From the NCBI RefSeq assembly GCF_016862075.1, contig NZ_BOMG01000092.1, positions 60,181 through 124,180 on the forward strand: a DNA stretch of 64,000 nt, read 5' to 3'. Numbering within the stretch: position 1 is the first letter of the stretch; every line of letters starts with the position of its first letter. Positions 1 to 8,280 of this stretch are shown one piece after another. The position numbers and the translations under genes are program-made. The notes under the pieces are model-generated. The model worked only from the letters and a program-made list of their open reading frames with translations. It ran no database searches and was not told where the DNA came from. The stretch comes from Actinoplanes couchii (lineage in GTDB: Bacteria > Actinomycetota > Actinomycetes > Mycobacteriales > Micromonosporaceae).

Positions 1-102
1 CACCCCGATGAAGACCACCGCGATGACGCTCACCCGGTGGCGTGGCCGGACCGCGCTGCTGGCCGCCGCCCGCGACTGGCCACCCTTCCTGTGGGTGATC
101 AC
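1..102 (-). CDS. Possible 5' end of a membrane or secreted protein (partial)
   Basis: Reading the minus strand from a GTG at 102 gives 34 codons that run off the window edge. The N-terminus is basic (THRKGGQSRAA) and then turns hydrophobic (VSVIAVVFIGV), as in a signal anchor or first membrane helix. The arrangement would be divergent from the GGDEF-EAL gene that starts about 60 bp away. No clear ribosome binding site precedes the GTG. An opposite-strand reading that ends at a TAG at 104-106 has equally high GC at third positions and could instead be the C-terminus of an upstream gene. The product cannot be named. Confidence 0.3.
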   Translation of the reverse strand, partial: MITHRKGGQSRAAASSAVRPRHRVSVIAVVFIGV

Positions 103-160
103 GTAGCCGGGCAGCGCTCAGGCGATGCGGGGGCATGCCGATGGGAGGGGCGTGACCCCC

Positions 161-2479
161 GTGCTCGCCTCCGCGCGCACCGACGCCGAGCGTTCCGCGC
201 CGGCCGCGGCCCAGGGCTCGTCGCTGCGGCGCAGCCGGTCCGTGGCGTGGCGGCTGGTCGTCGCGGCGGTGCTGGTGCCGGCCGTGCTGCCGATGGTGCC
301 GGCGCCGCTGCAGGCGCTGCTGTCGGTGACCGCGGTGCTCAGCGGGGTCGCGTCGATCTGGTACGCCGCCCGGACCGCGACCCCGGAAGGCCAGGTGCCG
401 CTGCGGCACCTGTACCTGGCCGGGCTGCTGATCGTCGCCGGGATGGTGCTGCGGACCGTGCTGGTCGGCGACGACAGGTCCCCGCCGACCACGGTGTCGC
501 TGCCGCTGGACGGGGTGGTCATCGCCGGATATCTGCTGGCGGCGTACGCGGCGGCCCGGATCCTGCTGCAGCGCCGCGCCGACCCGGAGGACCCGGCGTG
601 GATCGATGCGGTGCTGGTCGGCGCCACGTTCGCGTGCATGGCGTGGACGTTCGTGGTGGCGCCGGCGATCGAGCGCACCGGGCAGCCGGCGGTCCAGTTC
701 GCCAACGCGTTCTTCCCGATCGTCGACGTGGTGCTGCTGGCGCTGGTGGCCCAGCTGGGCCTGGCCGGGGGTCATCGCGCGCCGTCGTTCTGGACGGCGC
801 TGCTCGGCACGGCCAGTCTGTTCGCCGGTGACCTGCTCTACCTGATCGGGGACGGTGCGCTGGCCGGCGTACCGGCGGATCTGGTCCTGTCCCTGCACAC
901 CGCGGCGCTGCTGCTGCTCGGCGCGGCCGCCCTGCACCCGTCGCGGCGGATGCTGGTCACCCCGCAGCAGCGGCTGGTCCGCAAGATCTCCAAACGGCGG
1001 ATGCTGGCGATCATGCTGACGCTGCTGATCCCGGTGGTCGTCGCGACGCTGCAGCCGCCGCAGGGGTCGCTGGACAAGAACGTCCGCGGCGTGCTGGTGC
1101 TGGTGCTGGTGACGGTGGTGCTGTTCCGGGTGGCGTGGTCGAGCAACTCCCGGGCCCGGGCCGAGGACTCGATCCGGCGGCGGGCCACCCACGACGCGCT
1201 GACCGATCTGCCGAACCGGGGGCTGCTGCAGGACACCATCACCACCTGGGGTGATCAGGCCACCGCCGGGCAGCAGGAGATCAGTCTGCTCTTCATCGAC
1301 CTCGACCGGTTCAAGATGATCAACGATCACTGGGGGCACCAGGTCGGGGACGAGCTGCTGTGCGCGGTGGCCACGCGACTGAGCTCCCACGTACGCAGCA
1401 GCGATCTGGTCTGTCGCATCGGCGGCGACGAGTTCGTGATCGCACTGTCCAGCCCGTCGCACAGCATCCTCGCCGAATCGGTGGCCGGCCGGGTCCTCGA
1501 CCTGTTCGGGCGCCCGTTCGCACTGTCCGTCGGTGACGTGGTGGTGTCCGCGTCGATCGGGGTGGCCAAGGCGAGCGGCGGCAGCGAGGCCGTCGAACTG
1601 ATCCGTGACGCCGACACCGCGATGTACCAGGCGAAGGAGTCCGGGCGCAACACGTGGGCGCTGTTCGACACGTCGCTGCGGGACCGGCTGCACGACCGGA
1701 TCACCCTGGAACAGGCGCTGCGCGGGGCGCTGCGGCGCGGCGAGCTGTACGCCACCTACCAGCCGATCATCGACCTGGCCAGCGGCGAGCTGGACGGGTT
1801 CGAGACCCTGATGCGCTGGGAGCATCCGGAGCTGGGGGCGATCCCGCCGCTGCGGTTCATCCCGGTCGCCGAGGAGACCGGCATGATCGTCGAGGCCGGC
1901 GCGTGGCTGCTGCGGGAGGCGGCCGGCCGGCTCGCCCAGTGGCGGGCCGAACGCGGGCCGGAAGCCCATCCGCTGCACATGTCGGTGAACGTGTCGGTCC
2001 GCCAGCTGCGCGACCGCAAACTGGTCGCCGTGGTCCGTGACGTGCTCGCCTCCACCGGGCTGCCGCCGTCGGCGTTGTGGCTGGAGATCACCGAGTCGGG
2101 CGTGATGGAGGACATCGACACCGCTCTGAGTACGTTGAACGCCCTGCACGACCTGGGTGTGGTGCTGGCCATCGACGACTTCGGCACCGGCTACTCGTCG
2201 TTGAGCTACCTCAACCGGCTGCCGGTCGGCATCGTGAAACTGGACCGCTCGTTCGTCTCCGACGTGGGCCGGCAGGGCGCCAACGAGCAGATCGTGCGGG
2301 CGGTGCTGGCCATGACCAGCGCCCTGGACCTGCGGGTGGTGGCCGAGGGCGTGGAGACCGAGGCCCAGCGCGACTGGCTGCGTGAACAGGGCTGCGACCT
2401 GGCCCAGGGCTGGTTGTTCGGCAAGCCCCAGCGCGCCGAGGACACCCGGATGGTCAGCGCCAAGACTGGGCCTGAGTGA
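161..2479 (+). CDS. Membrane GGDEF-EAL bifunctional c-di-GMP protein
   Basis: A protein of about 772 aa predicted to make and/or break cyclic di-GMP at the membrane. The first ~320 residues are strongly hydrophobic (several TM helices) with no recognised sensor domain. The GGDEF domain has the canonical GGDEF motif near residue 421, preceded five residues earlier by an RSSD inhibitory I-site. The EAL domain reads ETL instead of EAL near residue 548. It keeps DDFGTGYSS near 672 and the VAEGVET segment, so phosphodiesterase activity is plausible. I chose GTG 161 because GGGAGGGG lies about 10 nt upstream; an ATG at 125 and a GTG at 152 are in frame but less well placed. A hairpin terminator follows at 2579-2612. 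Family assignment is firm; which activity dominates is not. Confidence 0.93.
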   Translation: MLASARTDAERSAPAAAQGSSLRRSRSVAWRLVVAAVLVPAVLPMVPAPLQALLSVTAVLSGVASIWYAARTATPEGQVPLRHLYLAGLLIVAGMVLRTVLVGDDRSPPTTVSLPLDGVVIAGYLLAAYAAARILLQRRADPEDPAWIDAVLVGATFACMAWTFVVAPAIERTGQPAVQFANAFFPIVDVVLLALVAQLGLAGGHRAPSFWTALLGTASLFAGDLLYLIGDGALAGVPADLVLSLHTAALLLLGAAALHPSRRMLVTPQQRLVRKISKRRMLAIMLTLLIPVVVATLQPPQGSLDKNVRGVLVLVLVTVVLFRVAWSSNSRARAEDSIRRRATHDALTDLPNRGLLQDTITTWGDQATAGQQEISLLFIDLDRFKMINDHWGHQVGDELLCAVATRLSSHVRSSDLVCRIGGDEFVIALSSPSHSILAESVAGRVLDLFGRPFALSVGDVVVSASIGVAKASGGSEAVELIRDADTAMYQAKESGRNTWALFDTSLRDRLHDRITLEQALRGALRRGELYATYQPIIDLASGELDGFETLMRWEHPELGAIPPLRFIPVAEETGMIVEAGAWLLREAAGRLAQWRAERGPEAHPLHMSVNVSVRQLRDRKLVAVVRDVLASTGLPPSALWLEITESGVMEDIDTALSTLNALHDLGVVLAIDDFGTGYSSLSYLNRLPVGIVKLDRSFVSDVGRQGANEQIVRAVLAMTSALDLRVVAEGVETEAQRDWLREQGCDLAQGWLFGKPQRAEDTRMVSAKTGPE

Positions 2480-2578
2480 CCGGCTGACAAGCCTGCGTTG
2501 GGTGAACTCGGCTGAGGTCCCTCGCTGTGGTACCAATGACGACCTCGCTGATCGCCTGATCGTGCCGGTATGGAGGTA

Positions 2579-2612
2579 ACAGCGGTGACGGGCTGTCGCC
2601 CGTCGCCGCTGT
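2579..2612 (+). terminator. Hairpin terminator after GGDEF-EAL gene
   Basis: Two 15-nt arms (2579-2593 and 2598-2612) pair with one G-T mismatch around a TGTC loop, 100 bp past the stop codon. There is no long U tract, as is common in high-GC actinomycetes. The rest of 2480-2770 holds no convincing gene, and base composition falls towards the next islet. Confidence 0.6.
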
Positions 2613-2770
2613 CCATCACGCCATATGGTCAGCCGGCGGAGCCTTCGCCACCCCGGTCGATGTGACGTCTCGACATCATCGCCCCCATTGACAAACAGCG
2701 GACTTCGCGTAGCCCGCTCCGTTCATGATCAGAATCATGCCGTCAATGATGGTAACTGCCGAGGGCTTGA

Positions 2771-3568
2771 TCAAGTCGCGGAATCCACCCATTCGATGCG
2801 GATATCCCACTCGTACCTGGTGGCTGGAATCGATGATCCCATCGTCCAGACGATGGATTTCGTGCCAGCCGCCTCGTCGATCTCCAGTCGCTGTTCGCCG
2901 TACCGGTTACGCTCCTGGACCGAGATCGTCCCCACGGCCATCCCGAACACGAATCGGACCGTGAAATCACCCATCATGAATAATGGCGTCCGGAAGTCGT
3001 ATTTAAAGACATCGAGACCGACCGATCTAAGTGGGCTCCATAACCCACCGGCGACGTGATAGTCGAGTTCCCACTCCAATGCCTCGCCGTTCACCGCCGG
3101 AACGAAGTGGACGAACCCCCGCCCGGCATCGTCGATCGGCATCCAGCTTGTCTCGATGTCCGGCAGGTTCGTCACCCGTACCACCGGGGTGATCGACACC
3201 TTGTCGGTGTCGGCCACCGGATAGGGCGAGACCAACCGGAGTGTCCGTGTCTCGATCCGCCGCGCGGGCCGGGTACGGCGGCGTTCCCGGACACGGTCCT
3301 CTCTGGCAGTGGCACCGACCCAGACCGTCAGTTCCAAGTCCTCGGTGAACACACTGAGCGGATCCGGGGGTTCCGGCACCGTCGCTGGCCTGCGCAACCC
3401 GAACAGCAGTACGGCGACGACGGCCAACAGGGAGCCAGCCCCGGTCAGCGCCGCCCGGGGACCGGCACTGACACCGACCACGAGTAGGAGGTTGATAGAG
3501 GTCACCACCACCGGGACCACCCAAGCCGCGACGCCCCCCACCCTGGCCAGCCGCACGTACGCCGTCAT
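2771..3568 (-). CDS. 2-TM protein with beta-rich C-terminal domain, unknown function (paralogue of upstream gene)
   Basis: A 265-aa protein with two hydrophobic helices (about residues 13-35 and 43-60), then a soluble domain rich in beta-type sequence. It starts inside the stop of the preceding minus-strand gene (ATGA overlap at 3565-3568) with GAGAGG 7 nt upstream, so the two are co-translated. The soluble parts share a short signature: EWELDY followed by LWSPLR here, VEWNADY followed by FWDPLR in the partner. I read this as a diverged tandem duplication. I do not recognise the family and see no catalytic motif. Base composition is lower in GC than the flanks, which suggests acquisition. Confidence 0.7.
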   Translation of the reverse strand: MTAYVRLARVGGVAAWVVPVVVTSINLLLVVGVSAGPRAALTGAGSLLAVVAVLLFGLRRPATVPEPPDPLSVFTEDLELTVWVGATAREDRVRERRRTRPARRIETRTLRLVSPYPVADTDKVSITPVVRVTNLPDIETSWMPIDDAGRGFVHFVPAVNGEALEWELDYHVAGGLWSPLRSVGLDVFKYDFRTPLFMMGDFTVRFVFGMAVGTISVQERNRYGEQRLEIDEAAGTKSIVWTMGSSIPATRYEWDIRIEWVDSAT

Positions 3569-4464
3569 GTCGCCGCCTCTCGTGGGATCAGCTTCAGGGA
3601 CAGGATGATCGGCTTGAACGGAGACCCGGCGTCACCGGGGAGCCCGGCCGTGTTCTCGATCGTGTATTCGTGCATCCCTGTCGGGTCACGCCGGAAGGTG
3701 ACACCATCCGGGAGTGGCTTCAAAGGTTCATCAAGCGTCCCCAGCGTGGCAGGCACCCGGAAGCGAAAGGTGACCATCCGGACCGGGCTGCGCCGGCCCG
3801 GCGGCTCGTCCGGCCCGACCGCCGGCGGAGTCCATTCGAACCGCTGCGCGTGGTCGCGCCGCAACGGATCCCAGAACGACGGCGACAAGTAGTCCGCGTT
3901 CCATTCCACACTTGCCGAGGGCGGCGCGAAGAGGATCAGAGCGGGATTGGAGCGACCCGGCAGCCGGATCGGGACGGCACGCCGGGCCGTCCCGGACGAG
4001 TTCCCCGGTCGGTAAACGTCAAGATGGAGGTCATCCCAATCCAGGCTTTTCTGGATCGGGCCACGTGTGACCGGTTCAAGGTTGCACCAGGAGACCACGT
4101 TGCCCTGTTGCAGGGCCGTCGTGACATGGTGCTCCTCGATCTGATCGGTGCCGACGTCGAAGACAATGATCAATTCTTCCCGATACGGCCGGTATGCGGC
4201 GAAGGCCGCCAAGGCGGTTCGCACCACTTCAAGCTCGTCCGCCGCTTTGGCGTCCTTCCGCCCACGGCTCACGAGGTTGGCCCCGGTGAGTGCCAGGGTC
4301 GCCGTCACGGCGAAACCGAAAGCCACCAGCCCGGCGGTGGTGACACTGCCCACCGTGACGATCTGGATAATATTGGCGATGAGCCCCGCGGTCGCGATGA
4401 ACGACGGCCCTGCAGCGAGCAGGAATTCGCGAAGCTCGGGTTGATATCGCTCGACGGCGGTCAT
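3565..4464 (-). CDS. 2-TM protein with beta-rich C-terminal domain, unknown function (first gene of pair)
   Basis: A 299-aa protein, first gene of a two-gene minus-strand operon. Residues ~15-62 form two membrane helices separated by a short turn. The rest is predicted cytoplasmic or extracytoplasmic beta structure with several Trp residues (VEWNADY, FWDPLR, RFEW) mirrored in the downstream gene. No signal peptide, metal motif or enzyme motif is visible. The start ATG at 4464 has only a weak ribosome binding site. The layout, two helices plus a sensor-like domain as a coupled pair, is reminiscent of membrane modules in conflict systems, but that is conjecture. Confidence 0.7.
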   Translation of the reverse strand: MTAVERYQPELREFLLAAGPSFIATAGLIANIIQIVTVGSVTTAGLVAFGFAVTATLALTGANLVSRGRKDAKAADELEVVRTALAAFAAYRPYREELIIVFDVGTDQIEEHHVTTALQQGNVVSWCNLEPVTRGPIQKSLDWDDLHLDVYRPGNSSGTARRAVPIRLPGRSNPALILFAPPSASVEWNADYLSPSFWDPLRRDHAQRFEWTPPAVGPDEPPGRRSPVRMVTFRFRVPATLGTLDEPLKPLPDGVTFRRDPTGMHEYTIENTAGLPGDAGSPFKPIILSLKLIPREAAT

Positions 4465-4557
4465 CGGGCATCACCCGGACCGCAAATGTTCCGGACATCG
4501 CCCCACCCTTCTCCGGTCGTGGCGCGAAACGAAAAGCACTCATAACGAGACATCAGT

Positions 4558-4800
4558 ATGAAGTCTACGAAGATGTGGAACCAGGAGCATATGTCCGAAC
4601 TTCTCGATGACGGTTATGCGGGCGTCACCGAGCGAACCCCTATCGAGCTATTCAACGCTGGTCAACATGCGTTCCCAGGGATGTTCGAGCAGATTTTCCG
4701 GAGCCCCGAATTCCACTCCCCCGGGAAGATCCTGACCGTCAGCGAATCGGCACCGACGCCACCCCGCGGGCCGGGCCGGCCGGAAGCGCGACCCGTTTGA
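4558..4800 (+). CDS. Small ORF of unknown function, possibly truncated
   Basis: An 80-aa reading frame in the lower-GC islet, starting at ATG 4558 with GAGACA about 6 nt upstream. The first ~60 residues look protein-like (LLDDGYAGVTERTPIELF, FPGMFEQIFRSPEFHS). The last ~20 residues run into the 3' end of the convergent acyltransferase gene, where composition jumps back to genome-typical GC, so the native end may be missing. No family is recognised. It could also be non-coding. Confidence 0.3.
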   Translation: MKSTKMWNQEHMSELLDDGYAGVTERTPIELFNAGQHAFPGMFEQIFRSPEFHSPGKILTVSESAPTPPRGPGRPEARPV

Positions 4801-5824
4801 CGAACGGGGAGATCCGGGGGCGGCGGCGGGCGGCGACGTCCTCGACCCAGCCCAGCGCCAGGACCGCGACCGCCAGCAGGGCCATCGCGATGCTGAAGTC
4901 GGCGACGTACTCCAGGCCCTGGGTCGGGATCTTCCAGAGTTGCAGCGGGTCGAACAACGCGACCGCGATGGTGATGGCCACGTTGTGCCACAGGTAGATG
5001 GTCACCGCACGGTTGTTGACCATCGACACGAAGCCGTCCAGCGGCCGGGTGCGGGCCAGCCAGCCCATCGGCGGGGACCAGCGCAGCAGGAGCAGGACAA
5101 AACCGATCGCGTAGATCGCGTACGCCACCGGGATGCTGGTCAGGTCCATGTGGTTCTCGATCGGGTGGGTCCACGCCCAGGCCAGCGCCCCGCCGATGCA
5201 GGCCGCGCCGACGGTGATCACGGCGGCCGGATGCACCCGGGCCAGGTCGCCCTCACGGTGGGCCATGCCGAGGACCCAGCAGGAGGCGTACGCCAGGACG
5301 TTCTGCAGCACCCAGCCGGCGGTCTCCCCGAACACCCCGGGGTACATCGTCAGCGCGACCAGCCCGGCCAGCGGCAGCAGCACCGTCACCAGGTGCGCGC
5401 GCCGGTACAGGGCGAGGAGCAACGGCGAGAGCAGGACCAGCCACAGGTACGTCACCAGGTACCACAGCACACCGGCCGCGGAGTAGCCGAACTCGCTGGA
5501 CGGCGGGTCGGCGATCGGCACGATCCACAGCAGCAGCCGGGGCCAGGACGGGTGGTCCGGCCATCCGTAGTGGAACATCAGCGGCACCAGGATCAGGCCC
5601 ATCGCCCACAGCGCGGGCAGCAGCCGCCGGATCCGGTTGCGCACCGCCCCGACGGCGCTGCGGTCCAGGGACTTGACCATCAGCGAGCCGCCGAGCGCGA
5701 ACATCACCCCCATCGACGGGAAGATCAGTTCGAGGGTGGCGAACGGGAACGCGTGGAACAGGACCACCCGGATGATCGCCAACGCCCGTAACGCGTCGAA
5801 ATACCTGTCCCGGTTCGGCTGCAC
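4739..5824 (-). CDS. Acyltransferase family 3 membrane protein
   Basis: A 361-aa integral membrane protein of the acyltransferase-3 (OafA/NodX-like) family, which O-acylates sugars, polysaccharides or other envelope molecules. The family N-terminal signature is present: RDRYFDALRALAIIRVVLFH, with Arg, Asp and the helix-borne His. About ten hydrophobic segments follow. I chose GTG 5824 because GAGGGGGA lies about 5 nt upstream and the extra codons back to 5854 look non-coding. The next gene starts divergently at 5984. The 3' end overlaps the small ORF at 4558-4800. The acyl acceptor cannot be told from sequence. Confidence 0.85.
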   Translation of the reverse strand: MQPNRDRYFDALRALAIIRVVLFHAFPFATLELIFPSMGVMFALGGSLMVKSLDRSAVGAVRNRIRRLLPALWAMGLILVPLMFHYGWPDHPSWPRLLLWIVPIADPPSSEFGYSAAGVLWYLVTYLWLVLLSPLLLALYRRAHLVTVLLPLAGLVALTMYPGVFGETAGWVLQNVLAYASCWVLGMAHREGDLARVHPAAVITVGAACIGGALAWAWTHPIENHMDLTSIPVAYAIYAIGFVLLLLRWSPPMGWLARTRPLDGFVSMVNNRAVTIYLWHNVAITIAVALFDPLQLWKIPTQGLEYVADFSIAMALLAVAVLALGWVEDVAARRRPRISPFVKRVALPAGPARGVASVPIR

Positions 5825-5947
5825 GTCTTCCCCCTCGGCTGGGCCGTCCCACAAGGTAATTCCTGCCGGGAACGCTGTCGTGCGCCGAACGGATGCTCTT
5901 GATCAACCGGACGGCGATCACGCACAGCAATAGGTGGAACACTACGG

Positions 5948-5976
5948 TTGACGTTATACATCGGTGACCGTACTGT
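5948..5976 (+). promoter_or_regulatory. Sigma-70-type promoter of padR gene (leaderless start)
   Basis: TTGACG at 5948-5953 and TACTGT at 5971-5976 are separated by exactly 17 bp. The expected transcription start, 7 nt past the -10, falls at 5983-5984, on the GTG start codon. There is no ribosome binding site, so the mRNA is predicted to be leaderless. Confidence 0.65.
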
Positions 5977-5983
5977 CTTCGAC

Positions 5984-6313
5984 GTGCAGGAACCCACCTA
6001 TCTGATCCTGACCGTGCTCGCGGCTCAGCCGCTGCACGGTTACGGAATCGTCCAAGCCGTGACCCGCCTGTCCGACGGGGAGGTGAACCTCCGCCCCGGC
6101 ACCCTCTACGGCGCCCTGGACCGCCTGGACCAGCAGGGGCTGATCGCCGTCGACCGGGAGGAGGCCGTCGACGGCCGGCTGCGCCGCTACTACCGGCTCA
6201 GCGACGACGGCGCCGCCGCCCTGGCCGACCAGTCCGCGCGACTGCGCCGCCGCGCCGACGCCGCCGACCGCCAGCTCGCCCTGCGCCCCGACGTCGCCGG
6301 AGGTGCGGCATGA
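5984..6313 (+). CDS. PadR-family transcriptional regulator
   Basis: A 109-aa winged-helix regulator of the PadR family. The diagnostic N-terminus EPTYLILTVLA, then HGYGI, RPGTLYGALDRL and RRYYRLSDDG, all match PadR wing and helix motifs. GTG 5984 is preferred because it starts the conserved segment and sits at the predicted transcription start. The stop overlaps the ATG of the next gene (ATGA at 6310-6313). PadR proteins usually repress their own operon, so the membrane protein downstream is the likely target. The inducer is unknown. Confidence 0.88.
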   Translation: MQEPTYLILTVLAAQPLHGYGIVQAVTRLSDGEVNLRPGTLYGALDRLDQQGLIAVDREEAVDGRLRRYYRLSDDGAAALADQSARLRRRADAADRQLALRPDVAGGAA

Positions 6314-7308
6314 CCGACTGGACCGTTCTCGCCGCGTACCCGGCCCGGATCCGCCGCAAGCACGGCGCCGAGCTGATCGACACCCTGCTGGAGATGGCCG
6401 GCCCGACCGGCCGGCCCACCGCCGAAGCCAAGAGGATGCTGATGATCGACGGACTCCGGGAACGTTTCCGGCCCCCGGTACGCCGCCCGTTCGCCCTGGT
6501 CGCGGCCATCCTGACACTGCTGATCGGCGGGGCGTTCGGCGCGGCCGCCGGCTCCTGGCTCGGCGCCCTCACCTACGCCACCCTGCCCGAGGCCATCCCC
6601 CTGGCCCAGCAGGTGCTGCCCGGTGAGGTGACCGGCTCCACCTACGGCCACAACCTGTCGGCCGGCAGCACCGTCCCGGCCGGCACCGACACCGCCGCGG
6701 CCGCCGAGTCGGCCCGGCAGAAACTGGCCGCCGAGGGCTGGCGCACCGGCCCACTGCTGACCGGCACCGCCGCCGGCGGAGTCCTGGACAACACCCACTT
6801 CAGCGCCGAGAGCGAAGGGGTCCACCTGACCGTCTACGCCTACCCGGACGCCAACGGGGTGCCGTACCTGTCCCTCGCCGGCTGGCCCCAGCGGACCGCC
6901 GCCTACGTGCCGCTGACCGTCGCCGGCGCCCTGCTCGGCCTGGTCGCCGGCTGGCTGACCGGGGTGGCGCTGACCCACCGGATCCGGGAAGCCGGCCGTC
7001 CACTGCCCGGCGCGGTGCTCACCGCCGCCGGCCTGGCCCTGACCATCCCGTCCGCGCTCGGCTTCGTCACGTCCCTGGTGCGGTACCTGACGGTCACCGA
7101 CCCGCTGGGCAACGGCGAGGTGCTGCACGGCGACGGTTTCGCCTTCGGCCCGACCATCGACACGCTGCGGGCCCTGGACCTGGGCGAGGGCTGGCTGCTG
7201 TCACCCGGTGACCTCCAGCAACTGTGGATCTTCGGGTTCGGTCTGCTCGCGATCGCCGCGATCGTCGCCCGCCCGTCCCGGCACGCCGACCGCGAGGTCA
7301 TGGCCTGA
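6310..7308 (+). CDS. Membrane protein co-transcribed with PadR regulator
   Basis: A 332-aa protein translated by overlap with padR, with GGAGGT 5 nt before its ATG. Residues 1-30 (YPARIRRKHGAELIDTLLEM) resemble the short helical N-terminal domain of PadR-associated permease-like proteins (DUF1700/HAAS-like). TM helices follow near 60-85, 205-230, 235-265 and 305-325, with a soluble loop of ~100 residues between the first two. No transport or enzyme motif is seen. The PadR linkage suggests an envelope-stress or drug-response role, by analogy only. Confidence 0.75.
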   Translation: MTDWTVLAAYPARIRRKHGAELIDTLLEMAGPTGRPTAEAKRMLMIDGLRERFRPPVRRPFALVAAILTLLIGGAFGAAAGSWLGALTYATLPEAIPLAQQVLPGEVTGSTYGHNLSAGSTVPAGTDTAAAAESARQKLAAEGWRTGPLLTGTAAGGVLDNTHFSAESEGVHLTVYAYPDANGVPYLSLAGWPQRTAAYVPLTVAGALLGLVAGWLTGVALTHRIREAGRPLPGAVLTAAGLALTIPSALGFVTSLVRYLTVTDPLGNGEVLHGDGFAFGPTIDTLRALDLGEGWLLSPGDLQQLWIFGFGLLAIAAIVARPSRHADREVMA

Positions 7309-7310
7309 CC

Positions 7311-7365
7311 CCGGCCCGGTGAACGGCCGGACCTCACCCCGGGGTCCGGCCGTTCACCGGGCCGG
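7311..7365. terminator. Perfect 23-bp inverted repeat, bidirectional terminator
   Basis: Arms 7311-7333 and 7343-7365 are perfectly complementary with a 9-nt loop. The hairpin lies between convergent genes and includes the last four codons and stop of the minus-strand ankyrin-like gene, so it can terminate transcription from both sides. Confidence 0.8.
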
Positions 7366-8226
7366 CCAGAACTCCATGGCGGGCAGGCGCAGCAACAGGT
7401 CCGGCGGACCGGTGAAGGCCCGCGCGTCCCGGGGTTCCAGACCCACCACATCGCAGCAGTACGCCATCGCATGCCCCTGATACAGAAAGATCCGCAACAC
7501 CTCGTCGCCGGTGTCGTCCGGTGACACCTGACCGCCACCAGGATGCAGATCCGAGTCCAGCTCGGCGCCGTCCCGGAACCAGCAGCCCTGATTACCGCTC
7601 TTCGGGTTGCCGTACATGCCGTAACCCCGGGTACCGGCGGTGAGCAGCGCCATCACCCCGGGCGTGGACGCGGAGAAGCCGTTCCACCGGACGACCGCAC
7701 AGCCACCCGGCACCGCGGTCACCCCCACCACCTCGTCCTCGGCCTCCCCCTGCTCCATCACCCACTCGTCGAAGTCGCCGACCTCGACCGGCTCCCCTTT
7801 CAGGCGACGGGCGACCTCGGCCACGCCGACCTCGGCGACACAGGCAAAACTCGCCGCGTACGGCTCCTCACCGGCCAGCACCGCGATGATCCGCTCCGCC
7901 CGCGACACGGCGGCCTGCTCCTCGCCCGTCAAGCACACCTCCGGCGGCACCGGCCCGAACAGCCCCGGCTCCGGACCGGCCAGCGCCAGCCGCGCCGGCG
8001 ACCAGCCGTCCATCTGCTCGAGCCACGGATCGGCGCCGGCCGCGACCAGGAGCCCGGCGATCTCGGGCTCCCGGTTCAGCACCGCCTCGAACAGCGGCGT
8101 GCGCCCCCACCACAGCCCGTCGACATCCGGCGTACCACGGATCAGCGCCTCGACCTGGCCACCGGACATCCCGAACATCGCCGCCGAGTGCAGTTCCGGC
8201 GGATCCACCGGCTCGTAGTCGTCCAT
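7354..8226 (-). CDS. Ankyrin-repeat-like protein of unknown function
   Basis: A 290-aa cytoplasmic protein. Residues ~10-82 carry degenerate ankyrin-type repeats (ELHSAAMFG, GRTPLFEAVLNREPEIAGLLVAAGADP, DGWSPARLAL). The C-terminal ~200 residues form a domain I do not recognise, rich in Gly and acidic residues (DFDEWVMEQ, NPKSGNQGCWFRDG). ATG 8226 was chosen because the repeat begins just after it; the much longer upstream extension is antisense to the WD40 gene. The WD40 gene starts divergently 54 bp away, so the two repeat proteins share a promoter region. Confidence 0.75.
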   Translation of the reverse strand: MDDYEPVDPPELHSAAMFGMSGGQVEALIRGTPDVDGLWWGRTPLFEAVLNREPEIAGLLVAAGADPWLEQMDGWSPARLALAGPEPGLFGPVPPEVCLTGEEQAAVSRAERIIAVLAGEEPYAASFACVAEVGVAEVARRLKGEPVEVGDFDEWVMEQGEAEDEVVGVTAVPGGCAVVRWNGFSASTPGVMALLTAGTRGYGMYGNPKSGNQGCWFRDGAELDSDLHPGGGQVSPDDTGDEVLRIFLYQGHAMAYCCDVVGLEPRDARAFTGPPDLLLRLPAMEFWPAR

Positions 8227-8267
8227 GCACGCAGTCTGGCAGGCCCGGGGCCGTGGTTTCGCTTCGA

Positions 8268-8273
8268 TAGGTT
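8268..8273 (+). promoter_or_regulatory. Candidate -10 element (TAGGTT) of WD40 gene
   Basis: TAGGTT lies 7 nt before the ATG at 8281 in the 54-bp divergent intergenic region. No -35 match and no ribosome binding site are visible, so the start may be leaderless. Confidence 0.35.
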
Positions 8274-8280
8274 GTCGCCC

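Noticed and set aside
5961..5980. PadR operator palindrome in the padR promoter
   Set aside because: CGGTGACCG is symmetric only over 9 bp and flanking bases do not match the usual ATGT-N8-ACAT pattern, so no operator is claimed.
7543..8280. Upstream extension of the WD40 frame
   Set aside because: It is antisense to the ankyrin-like gene and His/Arg/Pro-rich. ATG 8281 begins the first blade and follows a -10-like element.
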